A program made the position numbers and the translations under genes. The notes beneath the pieces were generated by a model that did no database searches, was not told where the DNA came from, and was given only the letters and a program-made list of their open reading frames with translations. Shown here piece after piece: positions 22,814 through 34,020 of a DNA stretch of 64,000 nt. Within the stretch, counting starts at the first letter, position 1. The number at the start of each line of letters is the position of its first letter. Source of the stretch: Lotus japonicus (taxonomy: Eukaryota > Streptophyta > Magnoliopsida > Fabales > Fabaceae); contig NC_080046.1 in the NCBI RefSeq assembly GCF_012489685.1, forward strand, positions 36,915,176 to 36,979,175, in the 5' to 3' direction.

Positions 22814-23038
22814 CAATTATCGCATCACTTTGCTCTAACGGCTAGTTTTCTCGTAACTACCATTAACTGCCGTTATGACATCATCATCATCATGATCGCC
22901 TCTCATCCACTCAACCGCTATATAATCATCACCAACGACCACTTTTCTTTCCTACAACTGATTGAGTTTTCTACTTCTACAATTCTGATTTGTGTTCTGC
23001 ATTTTCTCATCCATTCACATACTCTGTCATATTTTACA
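22814..23038 (+). other. Spacer between copia pol and the env-like ORF
   Basis: 225 bp, AT-rich, with no convincing coding signal. An upstream ATG at 22892 is in frame with the next ORF. I prefer the later ATG at 23039, because the upstream part looks like untranslated leader. Confidence 0.5.
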
Positions 23039-23739
23039 ATGTCTCAAGTCTCAGGAAAGCAAGATTCCGTCAAAGGCAAGATTAAGAAGACGTCTTCAGG
23101 AGTCAAGGTTATGAGGTTGAATGCACATGCCTCCGCTCAACCTAAGAAGGGTTCTGCAAGAAAGGATTCAAGAACCCCTGCCAGAAAGCGCTACATGTCA
23201 AGTGCGAGACCTCAAAGCACTCATACCTCACCAGTGTTTGAGGATGTTTCTCATGAAATTTCCGCTGCAGATGATGAGCCCAATGTTGAAGCATCTGCAT
23301 CACAACCTGAATTTCTCGTGCCCAATGCGTCTGATAAGGACAAGTCACCATCAACATCCAAGAACTCAGAACAAGAGAATGAAGGCCACTAGGAGGTTGC
23401 TTCTGAGGAGTCCACCAAATCTCCTCCATCTGTTCATACAATTTCAGATGATGGAGACTCAAATGATGTTCCTCTGGAAAGCGTTGCTGCTAGGATGAAG
23501 AAGCGAAGAAGGGTTTCTATTGAAGGCACCCCCTCTGGTTCACCAATGAAGGTCAAATCCACTATGGATGCTAAGAGCAAAGGTAAAAACCAGGCTGTGG
23601 ATTCCTCTCACAAGAAGGTAAAGTAAACTGCTGAGAAGAAGAAAATTCCAAGGATTGATCTAGCATCTGAGTCGGATGTTGAAGCGGATGTCCAGGACAT
23701 TCAGACTTCTGAGAAGAAGAAATTCTCTGGTAAGCGAAT
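23039..23739 (+). pseudogene. Copia extra ORF (env-like position), N-terminal part
   Basis: A Lys/Ser-rich segment beginning MSQVSGKQD lies downstream of RNase H, where SIRE-type copia elements carry an additional, env-like ORF. In-frame stops occur at ~23390 and ~23623. A D-type solo LTR interrupts it at 23740. I see no clear signal peptide or envelope hallmark, so 'env-like' refers to position only. Confidence 0.7.
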
Positions 23740-25061
23740 TGATGACCCGGGTTTATATGATGTTTTTAGGGTTTTTACTTGTAGGTTTTGAGTCTTTTTC
23801 TTGTGTCTCATGTAGTGTTTCATGCATTCTCATGCATTTTTACTTTTATTTGTGCATTTGCATTAGTTTAGTAATTTTGTAGTTTTATAAGGGTTTTAGT
23901 AGCATTTTATTAGAGTTTAGGAGTCTTAGGCAATTTCCACTTGTTTTGGAGCCTTTGTGCAAAACTGACCTTTAACTTTCAAGATATTTTCCAAGCTTGT
24001 TCATCAAGGTTTCAGGTTGAATCAGCTGAAGAGGGAAGGTCTAGAGGCTTGGAGAATTGAATGGAGGCTTAAAGAGGAGTAAAGAGGAGTTAAAATGAAG
24101 ATAAAAAGGCTTTCCAGCGAGTTAAGAGCGCCTAGGCGTGCTCCATTGGCGCCTAGGCGCCAATTGCTTTTTCCAGGGTTCTGGAATTGGCGCCTAGGCA
24201 TGCTTTCCAGAGGCCATATTTCAGAATGGAATTGGCGCTCAGGCGCTCTGAATTGGCGCCTGAGCGCCCAGAACAGCCCAGACTCGGGAATTTTGCCTAT
24301 AAATAGCATTTTAGTCATTTTCTTTTGGAATCTTTTCATACTTTGTAAAATTCAGAGGTAGAGGATCATCTAGGAGAGTGAGAGAAGGCTCCCAAGCTTG
24401 TAATTCAGGTTCTTAGCCAAGCATGGCTATTGGCTAATCTCTCTTCTTATGCTTTGGTTTTCATGTAAGACTTTTCATGTTTAAGTTATAATCTTAAGTT
24501 CTTTCCCACATGTTCTTCTTCTTTCCTTGAATCCCATTTTCTGAATATCAATCTAAGCTTGTATGCATGCTTGCTTTTTGCTTTTCTATAATCAGAACGG
24601 AAGTTTGTTATAGATTAGGGAACCGATTTGGGATTACCCCTTCTATGCTTGCTACTAGGAATAGAGGAAGGGTTGGGGTTTGATGGCCTGAATTTGCATG
24701 ATCTAAAACCTCATATAAATGACTAAGTACACAAGGAATTGGGCTTAGCTTTTAGTGTGGGAGAATTGCTTATGTGAGGAATCAATAAGTGAGTATCTAG
24801 GCTATATCATCAAGGAGAGATTCATGAGTTCATGTGCTTAGAATGATGTGCTTAATTTGACTAGTTGAACAAGAACCCAAAGCATTTTATTTTCTGAATT
24901 GTCTTTTTATTTTTCTTTTTCCTTAGTACTACTTCAACATATCTCTTATTCAATAAAACCAACCTTCAAACTCAAAGCTTAAACTGAATTTAGTCACTCA
25001 CAGTCCCTGTGGTTCGATATTTAAAACCGGGTGGATTCGTACACTTGCGGATTTACCAACA
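23740..25061 (+). mobile_element. Solo LTR of type D (1322 bp)
   Basis: TGATGACCCG ... TTACCAACA flanked by CGAAT on both sides (23735-23739 and 25062-25066). The clean 5-bp duplication proves an insertion followed by LTR-LTR recombination. Removing it with one CGAAT rejoins the copia ORF in frame. It holds a 20-bp perfect palindrome at 24145-24164 and a TATA box (24297-24306). The lineage (Ty3 or Ty1) cannot be decided from an LTR alone. Confidence 0.93.
24145..24164. repeat. Perfect GC-rich palindrome in D LTR
   Basis: ATTGGCGCCTAGGCGCCAAT equals its own reverse complement. Further GGCGCTCAGGCGC and GGCGCCTGAGCGCC copies follow up to 24269, just before the TATA box. Related GCGC palindromes occupy 9073-9115 in the other D copy. 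Confidence 0.85.
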
Positions 25062-26068
25062 CGAATTCCTTCTGATATTCCTTCTTTCCCTATTGATAAT
25101 GTTTCCTTTCATGCTGCTGAGAATGTTCTCAAGTGGAAGTATGTTTGCAACCGTCGGATTGCAAAAGAAAGGGAGATTGGTAAGGATGTCCTTGAATGTA
25201 GGATGATTGTTGCACTCATTGACCGGGCTGGATTAAGGAAGACAGTCATGGATATTGGGAAATGCTATGAGAAGCTTGTGAAAGAGTTCCTAGTTAATTT
25301 GACAAAAGATGTTGGCATTCCTGGAAGTGCTGAATTCAGGAAAGTCTATGTGCGAGGGAGGTGTGTCACCTTTTCCCCTGCTGTGATCAATCAAGCCCTT
25401 GGAAGAAGTGCTGTGGAATTTGTTGAAGAAGAGCTGTCTTTGGACAGGGTTGCCAAGGAACTCACTGCTGGACAAGTGAAGAAGTGGCCTGCTAAGAAGC
25501 TTTTATCTACAGGGTTGTTGAGTGTGAAGTATGCTATTCTAAACATGATAGGAGTGGTGAATTGGATTCCTTCTCATCATACCTCTGCTGTCTCTGCAAT
25601 GTTAGCCAAACTAATCTACAGAATTGGAACTGAGATTCCCTATGATTTTGGCTCTTTGGTGTTTGCTCAAACTTTAAAGCATGCTGAAACTTCACTTCAC
25701 TCTTGACTGCTATCATTCTGAAGCAGCATCCTGATATTCTCAGAATGGATGATGTGGCTTTTCCTAAGTGTACCCCCATCACATTGGATCATCGTTTGTT
25801 CCTGGAGCCACATGTCCTGGACATTGATATGCCATCTCGCAGGACATCAACTCCTGTTTCAATGTCTGTTTCTGGCACTCAAAGTGTGATTGCTGAATTG
25901 GAAGATCTCTCTAAGGAGCTGCAAGTTTCTATCAAGGTTGCTACTGAGAGGAAATTGAAAGTGGATGCCTTGATTCTCAAGCTTAAAGCGGAGGCTGCTC
26001 TTGAGCAAGTTGCTGAGGAGGAAGGCTCTGAAGACCTTGCAGAAGAGACTTCATCTTCTGACATTTAA
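25062..26068 (+). pseudogene. Copia extra ORF (env-like position), C-terminal part
   Basis: The protein continues after the D insertion and contains a domain annotated in plants as 'putative plant transposon protein' (KDVGIPGSAEF, VYVRGRCVTFSP, INQALGRS). A frame change occurs near 25703: one frame ends at 25706 and another runs to 26068. It ends with a coiled-coil-prone, acidic tail (AEEEGSEDLAEE). Role unknown; it is recurrent in SIRE-type elements. Confidence 0.75.
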
Positions 26069-26494
26069 TACTGGTCTTTTGTTTTTTTTGTTGATTTGGC
26101 TCATTTTATTCTTTTCATTTTTTGCCAAATTTATGCTAAAAAGGGGGAGTAGTTACCAGCAGTTTAAATTTGTGAAGTTGTTGCTTTGAAGACTGAGTAT
26201 TTGTTTTCTGTTTCTGGTTTGTAATAGTTAGAAGCTTTATTTCAAGACAGTGTGACAGTGCGATGTTGGTTAAGTGTTTAATGGTGTACTGTTATGGTTA
26301 TGGTTTATGTGCTTCAAGCAGTTCTTTGTGTTCTTTGTGTTGTTGGTTGCTTCATTTGAGGGGGAGTTCCTCTTTGTCTGCATATGAAGAAGCATTTTTT
26401 TGAGGGGGAGTGTTGTTCAGCAGCTGATTCTGACTGTTTTTACCCTCTCTGGTTATGAAGTTGTTTTTAGGCAAAATTTGACAAAGGGGGAGAT
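26069..26494 (+). other. 3' untranslated region and polypurine tracts of the copia
   Basis: Contains several purine tracts: AAAAAGGGGGAG near 26140, GAGGGGGAG near 26360 and 26403, and AAAGGGGGAGA (26483-26493) just before the LTR. No ORF. Confidence 0.75.
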
Positions 26495-27360
26495 TGTTGT
26501 TACTTATGTTGTCATGCATTTTGCTAAAAACAATCAGATGTCGAAGCAGATGTCGTGACATCTGCTTCTGTGTAGCCAGGACATCTGTTCACTGGCTGGC
26601 GCACGTTGTGGGTCCCTTCTGTATCTGGTTCTGATTTGTTTGTTTGTTACTTGAGGTTCAAGTAACTGATTAAAGGGAGTTTGTTGAGGGTTGTTTATTG
26701 TTGAGATAAATCTATGATTGAAGATTTATTTCTATCTTGATATTTGGTTGTTACGCAAATCATATCTTGGAAGATTGCGTTTGGATTTGAGGAAATCAAT
26801 CTGTTCTTCAGCCTAGCTAGCCCTAGTGTCGCCTCTGCTGAAGTATAAATAGAACAAAGACCTAAAATGTGAAGACTACCGAAGCTAAGATTGAAGATCA
26901 AGTGTTTTAGGATTGTGAGTTGTACTTTGTTCTTGTTAGTTGTGAACAGATCTTGCTTCCTGATTCTATAAAGCAAGATTCAGTTTTGTGTTGTGTTTGA
27001 GTGTCAAACAAACTTTGAGTTATTGTTGTTACCAATCACTGAGGCAGCGATTGAGGAAAAGTGAGAGGGGTTCTCATACTTAGGCTGTGGTTCTAAGTAG
27101 AAGACCACTGGGTAGATTAGGTTAAGAACAATGAACTTGATGTGTTCATGTGTGTCTGTAACACCTAGATCTTGATATAGTGGAATTCCTTTTCTTTGGG
27201 CGAAAGCTAACCAGACGTAGGTGAAGTTTCACCGAACTGGGTTAACAACTCTTGTGTCTTGTTACTTTTGTGTTAAGCTTAACTGATTCTGTGTGATTGT
27301 TGTTATACTCGATTGTCCTGACATCGCGTACGGCATTGTTCTAAGGGAACTAGAATTTCA
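26495..27360 (+). repeat. 3' LTR of the SIRE-type copia
   Basis: Starts TGTTGTTACTTATG right after the polypurine tract. The 3' end is placed at AACTAGAATTTCA, which fits the TG...CA rule and the change to unrelated sequence. The 5' partner is not in the window, so the end is tentative. Confidence 0.7.
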
Positions 27361-27770
27361 GATGTGTTAAATTTATATTTTTAATTTTTGGAGAATTTAA
27401 GTGATCAATCATTATAACTATAGATCTTTCATAAGGCTCAAGAAATACATTCACTTCTGTTGAAGTGACCATATACTCTGATTCATATGTTTTAATAGCT
27501 TAATAGTTTTGATACATATATTATCACTCTGATCACTTTATTAATTCAAGCTTAAAATCTAGACTACTCTAACGTTTTCATTAAGTCATAGATTCAGAGG
27601 GAGCTTAGCTCAGAATCAAGCTCATTACTTGGATTCAGAAGGAGCTAAATAAACTATACACATCAGGATAAGTTTAACTCTGATACCTTAAACTCTGAGT
27701 GTATTCAGTTTATTGTTTAAGAATTGTTCATCAAAATACTTGGTTTTGTCATCATCAAAAAGGGGGAGAT
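27361..27770 (+). other. 3' internal end of a second copia element (F)
   Basis: AT-rich, non-coding, ending in AAAAAGGGGGAGAT, a polypurine tract directly before the LTR at 27771. The first copia appears to have inserted into it. Confidence 0.7.
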
Positions 27771-28904
27771 TGTAAGACCAAGATTTGGTCAAGTGGTACA
27801 ACTCTATGTTTTGATGATAACAAGTTTATTATTATGTATGAACAATTGTGGTACTCTAACGTTTGTCTTTTTAAGTTGTGACAAACAGGCTCTGACTTAG
27901 ATTCAAGGACGATATACTATTCAGAAGTTGAAGACCAAGAGTAACCAACACAACGCTTCTGCATTTAACTACTATCTTCTGAACGGTAGAAAACGCTTCA
28001 GATGCTCTGAAGATTAAAGCTTTGATGTGGACTCTGAAAGATCCAAGCTCTGAAGTTCTGAAGACCAGAAGCACTTCATGCTCTGAAGGCCAGAAGTTCT
28101 GATGAATGGTCCAGAAACAGAAGTTCTGATGATCTGAAGATCCAAGCTTCGCTCTGACTCTGATCACACAAGCTTCACAAGTTCCAACATGAAGCGACGC
28201 CCAAGATCAAGAGTCAACTAGGCTAAGGCAATGTCATTGTCATTCGTACAAAAGCAGATGTACTATTCTGACTGCCTTACCTAAGACATTCAGCCACAGC
28301 AGGCTCTGGAAATTCCAGAACTGCCCTCCAACGGACATATTCATCCAACAGATACACACTCTAAACCTTGGAGTATTTAAAGGCTGAAGATAGAAGAAAT
28401 CAGCTAAGAAACTTTGTGCATACACGTGAAATACCTTCAGCGAATACCTTAGCAGTATTTCTTCATTGTTCTTATTGTGTTTACGTCTGCTTGCTTAGAA
28501 GCATCTCTTTGTAAACCAAACTCTTTCACAAACTTTCTTTGTAGTTCCTTGAGAGACCAGTGAGGTCAGTATTCTTGAGAAGACTAAGGCAAGGTTGTCT
28601 TAGTGCTGCTAGTTCATTGTATTGTTAGTCACTGAGCCAGGTTGCTAGTGCAGTTGTAACAATCATTGAATAGTGAATTGCCTTCATTCTAAGAAGGAAG
28701 AAATCACCTTAACGGGTGGACTAGAGTAGCTTGAGTGATTTATCAAGTGAACTAGGATAAAATCATTGTGTGCTTTTCCCTTTCCCTTATCTGTTACACT
28801 TTGTGATCCTTAGTCCGAAAAGATTATCCTTAATCTTAGAGGGAAATTTCTGAAAGCTAAAAACCCTATTCAACCCCCCCCCTCTAGTGTTTTTCATACC
28901 TTCA
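27771..28904 (+). repeat. 3' LTR of copia F (1134 bp)
   Basis: TGTAAGACCAAG ... CATACCTTCA. Boundaries are confirmed by the independent solo copy at 61684-62891. A TATA-like TATTTAAA lies near 28374. Many short TCTGAAGA/CCAGAAG repeats fill 27960-28150. A truncated LINE follows directly. Confidence 0.9.
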
Positions 28905-29848
28905 ATTGTTGGTTCTGTTAGTGTCTTAGCTTAACATGCTCGGTAATTACTTTATCTGTCTCGACTGGTAATCTCCATTGGGTTTGCTCTGGCGTGTATG
29001 CAAGCCTCATTCCCGTTAATAGACAATTTTTGTGGAACCATCTTCGTGGGTAGTCGGCTCCAATCTCTAGCCCATGGATCTTAGTAGGTGACTTTAATGA
29101 TACTTTGGCTGCCACTGAACAGAGGGGTGGTGTTTTCTCTCCTTCTCGAGCGCAGACTTTCCTGGACAATATGAACTCGTGTAACTTGATGGACATTGGT
29201 GCAAATGGTATGGCTTTCACTTGGTTCTGCAATTGTCGGGGGTAGCTCCCGGTTCATAAGCGCCTTGACCGTGCCTTAGCTTCTCTCCGGTGGTGGGTTG
29301 ACTTTCCCGAGGGGGGTGTTGAGGTTCTCCCTAGGCTTCAGTCAGACCACAGTCCTTTATTGTTGCGGTGTGGGAAGAAGATTGAGAGCATGGGGAGAAG
29401 ACCTTTCAGATTTGAGGCATCTTGGGCCTTGCATCCTTTGTATGGAGATGTTGTTCTACAGGCTTGGCGGAAGGGAGAGCCTAGTGTCCTTGCGGCTCTT
29501 CATGAAGTGAGAGTAGATTCTACAGACTTTAATAAAAAGACCTTCGGTAATATTTTCCGGCTAAAGAGACATGTTGAGAACTGCATCGCTTCCACTCAGT
29601 TGAGGCCCGAATCAGTGGATTCAGTGGCTTTATTTCATAAACTAGAACACCTCAAGGAGAAATATAATGACATCTTGGCTCAAGAAGAGATGTTGTGGTT
29701 CCAGAAGTCTAGGGAAAAATGGGTAAAGTATAGAGATAGGAACACAACTTTCTTTCACGCTCAAGCTATTATCCGCAGGAAGAGGAACCGTATTTTGGGT
29801 CTTAATCTTCCGGATGGAACTTCGTGTGATGACACTGAAACTCTCTAA
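28905..29848 (+). pseudogene. LINE endonuclease (C-terminal half) and linker
   Basis: APE-type endonuclease features of a plant L1-like LINE: WVCSGVYASL, WILVGDFN, AFTW, KRLDRALA and SDHSPLLL, in order. This enzyme nicks the target DNA. Stops interrupt it at ~29065 and ~29245. From ~29370 to 29848 the frame stays open through the linker preceding RT. The 5' part is cut off by copia F. Confidence 0.85.
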
Positions 29849-31090
29849 AGGGGTGCCATTGATTATTTCAAATCTTTGTTCGCTGAGACAGTGGAGGTTG
29901 ATACTTCTTGCTTGCCAACCCCAGGATTGCCCACCATTCCAGTTCACTTTATTCCGGAGCTTGAGCGAGAAGTCACAAAGGAGGAAGTCTATTTGGCTCT
30001 TCAGCACACGGGGTCTTTCAAAGCTCCAGGGTCTGATGGTTTTCATGCTTTCTTTTATAAGACCTATTGGGATGTGGGAGGTGATACATTTTATCAGTGT
30101 GTTAAAAATGCTTTCTAGACTAAACAGTTTGATCTTGCTCTACAGGAAACTCTCATAGCTCTCATCCCCTAAGTTGATTTCCTGCTCTCTTTCAAGGATT
30201 TCAGGCCTATCAGTTTATGCAACGTCATCTATAAGTTGATCACTAAAATTCTTATTAATAGGATACGACTTATTCTGAATGAGATTATTAGTCCTATGCA
30301 GAGTAGTTTCATTTCAGGAAGGAGCACTAGTAATAATGCTATAGCCCTCCAGGAGATATTTTACCACCAACAGTAGGCTCGCGGGAAAGGCGGAAACTTG
30401 GTATTTAAACTGGTTCCAGAAAAAGCTTATGATCGGGTTGACTGGCGATTCTTGAAGGAAACTCTGGAGGCTTTTGGTTTCCGCCAGTCTTGTGTCAGTT
30501 TGATCATGTATTGCATGACTGCTTCTCATTTAGCTCTCTTGTGGAATGGTGAGAGCTTACATCCTTTTGCAGCCAAGCGGGGATTACGGCAAGGTGTCAT
30601 TCTCTCCTTATCTTTTTGTGCTTTGCATGGAAAGGTTTAGTTCTGCTATTTCTACTGCAGTTCAAGAGGGGAGATGGGAACCCATTTGTATGGTGCGGAA
30701 TGGGCCTGGTTTGTCCCATCTTTTCTTTGCATATGATGTCCTTTTATTTGTGAAAGCAAAGCATAGTCAAGTGGCTTGCTTAAAGGAGATGCTTGATAAT
30801 TTTTGTAAAGCCTCGGGCTTGAAAGTTAATAAGGCTAAGTCTAAAGTCTTGGGGTTCGCAGGGATGAGTACACAATAGAAGGCTAGGATTGTTAATATTG
30901 CGGGTATTCATTTCACTTCTGATATTGGCAGATATTTGGGCTTCCTTATCTTCCTAAGATGTGTTAATCAGCAGGATTTCAATTTTATTTTTGATAGAAT
31001 TAATTCTCGCTTGGCGGATTGGAAATGCAAACTTCTGAATAGAGCTGGGAGAGTCGCTCTTGCTCAGTATGTTTGGTCTGCTATGCTAGC
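29849..31090 (+). pseudogene. LINE reverse transcriptase, degenerate
   Basis: L1-type RT: APGSDGFHAFFYK, ISLCNVIYKLITKI, SFISGRSTSNNA, KAYDRVDW, SPYLFVLCMERF, KSKVLGFAG, then LLNRAGRVALAQ. Stops occur at ~30116, ~30169 and ~30375, and there is a frameshift near 30595. Two catalytic aspartates are replaced: KxDLEK reads KLVPEK and FADD reads FAYD. It cannot be active. The gypsy block is inserted at 31090; coding sequence resumes at 63665. Confidence 0.9.
31086..31090 (+). repeat. Target-site duplication, left copy (CTAGC)
   Basis: CTAGC precedes the B LTR start and recurs at 63665-63669 after the LTR end at 63664. Dropping one copy restores the LINE reading frame. Confidence 0.92.
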
Positions 31091-33240
31091 TGTGAGACCC
31101 AAGTTTTAAGCTCAGAATAAATTAACTAAATTCATATTCACGATTAGGTTTCGATGTAACGTGAAGGAAGAAAAAAAAACTGAACAAGTGTTCATTAGAT
31201 GGAATAAATTATGAAGGAGATAATTCAGGAAAAGACTAAGGATAATATTCGAATCGACGAAACTTATAGCGTGAGTCTTATTCGCTTACGCCTAGGACAA
31301 GAACCTTAGGAAAACAATTAATTTAACCCTTGGAACACTATAGGAATAAATTCCAAAAATCTTCAAGAGGAATATAAGAATTTCTCTTATTCCTTTTCAT
31401 GACAAGCGTTTCGACACGAAACCCTGGGTTGTACAAACGTCAAATTCTAATTTTCGGAAGTTTGCCGAAACTAAACCCCTGATAGTTCAAGAACCCTCAA
31501 ATCAACCATTGATGAAGACTTTTTCTATTCAGAGCTTCAAACGAAGATTCCACACGCATACACCCATTTCTCTTGAAGTTTCTAATCTTTCTTCAGAATG
31601 AAGTTTTCTCATCCGACACCCACTGCAAAAAGTAGTTTTTCGGGTAAAATAGATTTACACCGACTTTGGATCGTTTGCTTTAATTCCAAGAAACCTCTTT
31701 TGAGTTTTGGAATTTAGTCGCCATAACCTATCTTAGAATTCACGGAGGAATGCGCAGGAAAAATCAGAATCGCGAAATTTTCATTTTTCCGCATTTTCCA
31801 TAAACTATAAATAGCTTGAAAAGGAAAAAAAATCAAAAAAACCCAAAACACCATAGCCACCAAACCCGCGAGCAAGAGGAGAAGGAGGGGAGAAAAGATT
31901 TTCCTTGTTTCTTGCCGATCGCTGCACCGTTCGTTGCTAATCGAAGACATCGAGGTATAGATGCTATCTCTCACTTCTGATCGTCAATTCTGTCGCTTTT
32001 CTCTATGTCTTTCTGTGCTCAAAGTTTTGAGCTTTTTGTAAAACTGTCCAAATAACTTGATTTCAATGTCTAAACTTCTTCCCTGCATGCCCAAGAACAT
32101 GTTTAGCGGATTACATTTTGCCGAATATCGCCGAAATGCCGCCGAATTTCAATTCTGCTTGAAAAACCCATTTTGAGCCAAAGTTTCATCCATTAGGCTG
32201 AAAACTCTCGACTTAGCTTAGCACTAGTAGGATTAGTTGTTATAAACGTCGTTGGTAACGTCCCCATCCAATTTGTTTTTCGAAATTCCAATTTTGAAAT
32301 TCTGAGCTAAAAATATTGACCAAAATACCCCTGCGACAGTTTTCGACCCGATAATTTTTCTGAGAGTTTCCCTGGCCTAGATATCGCCTAAGAATACCTA
32401 GGAATTAAATTAGATCAAAGAAAAAGTTCGGGAAGCCTTATTTTGATAGTGGCCGAAACTTATATGCCCTGGTACCGTGTCCAAAAATAATTTTTGGGTC
32501 TGTATGACCTGAGTTATAGCGTAGCTCTCTCCGTTGTCGAAATTTTGGCTTTGGTTTCGTGTCATTCCGAGTTCTGTAGCTCGAGTTATGCACCTTTTAG
32601 CGAATAAAGTGTTTTTGTACAAAACTTGAATCGAGTCAAAACTCATCCATTCGGGGGAAGCCCTTCCATTCGTGCCTAAGTGTTGTACTCTGAAGCTTCT
32701 TGAGCTTTGTCGGACATTAGTTAGGATTGTTTCGACTGTATCGACTTGTGTTGATTCAATATTGCTTTGTTTGCTCAAAGGTTCAATTGTGGAAACTTTG
32801 GGGTTGACTGAACAAGCTTGTGAGGGAGACCTACACCGCGAGACTGGAACAACTCGAGGTTAGGGCAACTTACTTACTAGCTATTTGTGTTGTAGGCGTC
32901 GATAACTTCGACTTGAATATTGCTTGATATTGAATATTGCTTGGATATTGTTTATCGCTTTGAATTGGGAAATGTTTTCTGGAGGCTACGGCCGAGTGAA
33001 CTTATATGAGATGTGTGTCTCCGTTTTCTGAGAGGCTTCGGCCGTTTACTGGTTTCTGTCTTATGATTCCCGCACCATATTCTTATTGCATCGCTCTTTA
33101 GAGCTGAATATTGTTGAATTGATATCGAATTGTGCGTGTTGACGCGATTGCGGAGCGTAGGACATTTGAGTTGATGTTGTTGATCTTTCGGGTTGAGAGG
33201 AAACCCTAGGCAGGTCCTGACCTGAGGTCTGAGATCTAGC
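31091..33240 (+). repeat. 5' LTR of gypsy element B1, truncated
   Basis: TGTGAGACCCAAG start; homologous to 58501-60649 (a few percent different by eye). TATA at 31805-31814, donor-like GAG|GTATAG at 31955. It is cut at GAGATCTAGC where another LTR begins. The rest of this LTR is not found in the window. Confidence 0.9.
32781..32858 (+). other. 78-nt exon-like block in B1 5' LTR
   Basis: Bounded by TTTGCTCAAAG and CTCGAG|GTTAGG, 78 nt, frame open (SIVETLGLTEQACEGDL...). Confidence 0.5.
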
Positions 33241-34020
33241 TGTAAGACCCAAGTTTTTAAGTTTAGGATAAGTGAATAAAATTCTTATTCACGATTAGGT
33301 TTGATGTATCGTGAAGGGAAACCTGAACAAGAGTTTATTGAATGGAATAAATTTATGAAGGAGAAAGTTCAGGAAAAGCCTAAGTATTGTATCAAAATCG
33401 ATAGAAGTTATAGCACGACTAATATTCGCTTAAACCTAGGACAAGAACGCTAGTAAATAGCTAATTTACACTTTAAGACACGATGGAAACTAATTCCAAA
33501 AATCTTCAGAGAAATGTTAGAACTTCTCTTATTCGTCTATAAACAAGCGTTTCGATACGAAACCCTGGAATGTACGAACGTCAAATTCCAATACTCGGAA
33601 GTTTACCGAAAACAAAACCCTGATAGTTCAAGAAACCTAAAATCAACCGACGATGAAGACTTTTTCTATTCGGAGCTTCAAATGAAGATTCCACACCCGT
33701 ACACCCATTTCTCTTGATGTTTTCAATCTTTCTTCAAAAGGAAGTTTTCTCTTCCGACATTCACTGCAAAAAGTAGTTTTTCGGGTAAAATAGATTTACA
33801 CCGACTTTGAATCGTTTACCTTAATTCCAAGAAACCTCTTTTGAGTTTTGGAATTCTGTCGCCAAAACCTATCTTAGAATTCACGGAGAATGAAGCCGGA
33901 AAAATCGGAATCGCGAAATTTTCATTTTTCCGCATTTTCCAAAACCTATAAATAGCAAGAAAATGAGAAATTTTCACAAAACTTACCCATTTTCTCTCTT
34001 GAACCCGCGAGCTTGGAAGA
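33241..34020 (+). repeat. Family C LTR, first 780 bp
   Basis: TGTAAGACCCAAG start. It is near-identical, in inverted orientation, to 36382-35604. It breaks off at GCGAGCTTGGAAGA and is joined head to head with 34021-36382. Confidence 0.85.

Noticed and set aside
33236..33240. CTAGC before the family C LTR as its target duplication
   Set aside because: No right-hand copy can be assigned because the partner end is rearranged; the match to the B1 duplication may be chance.
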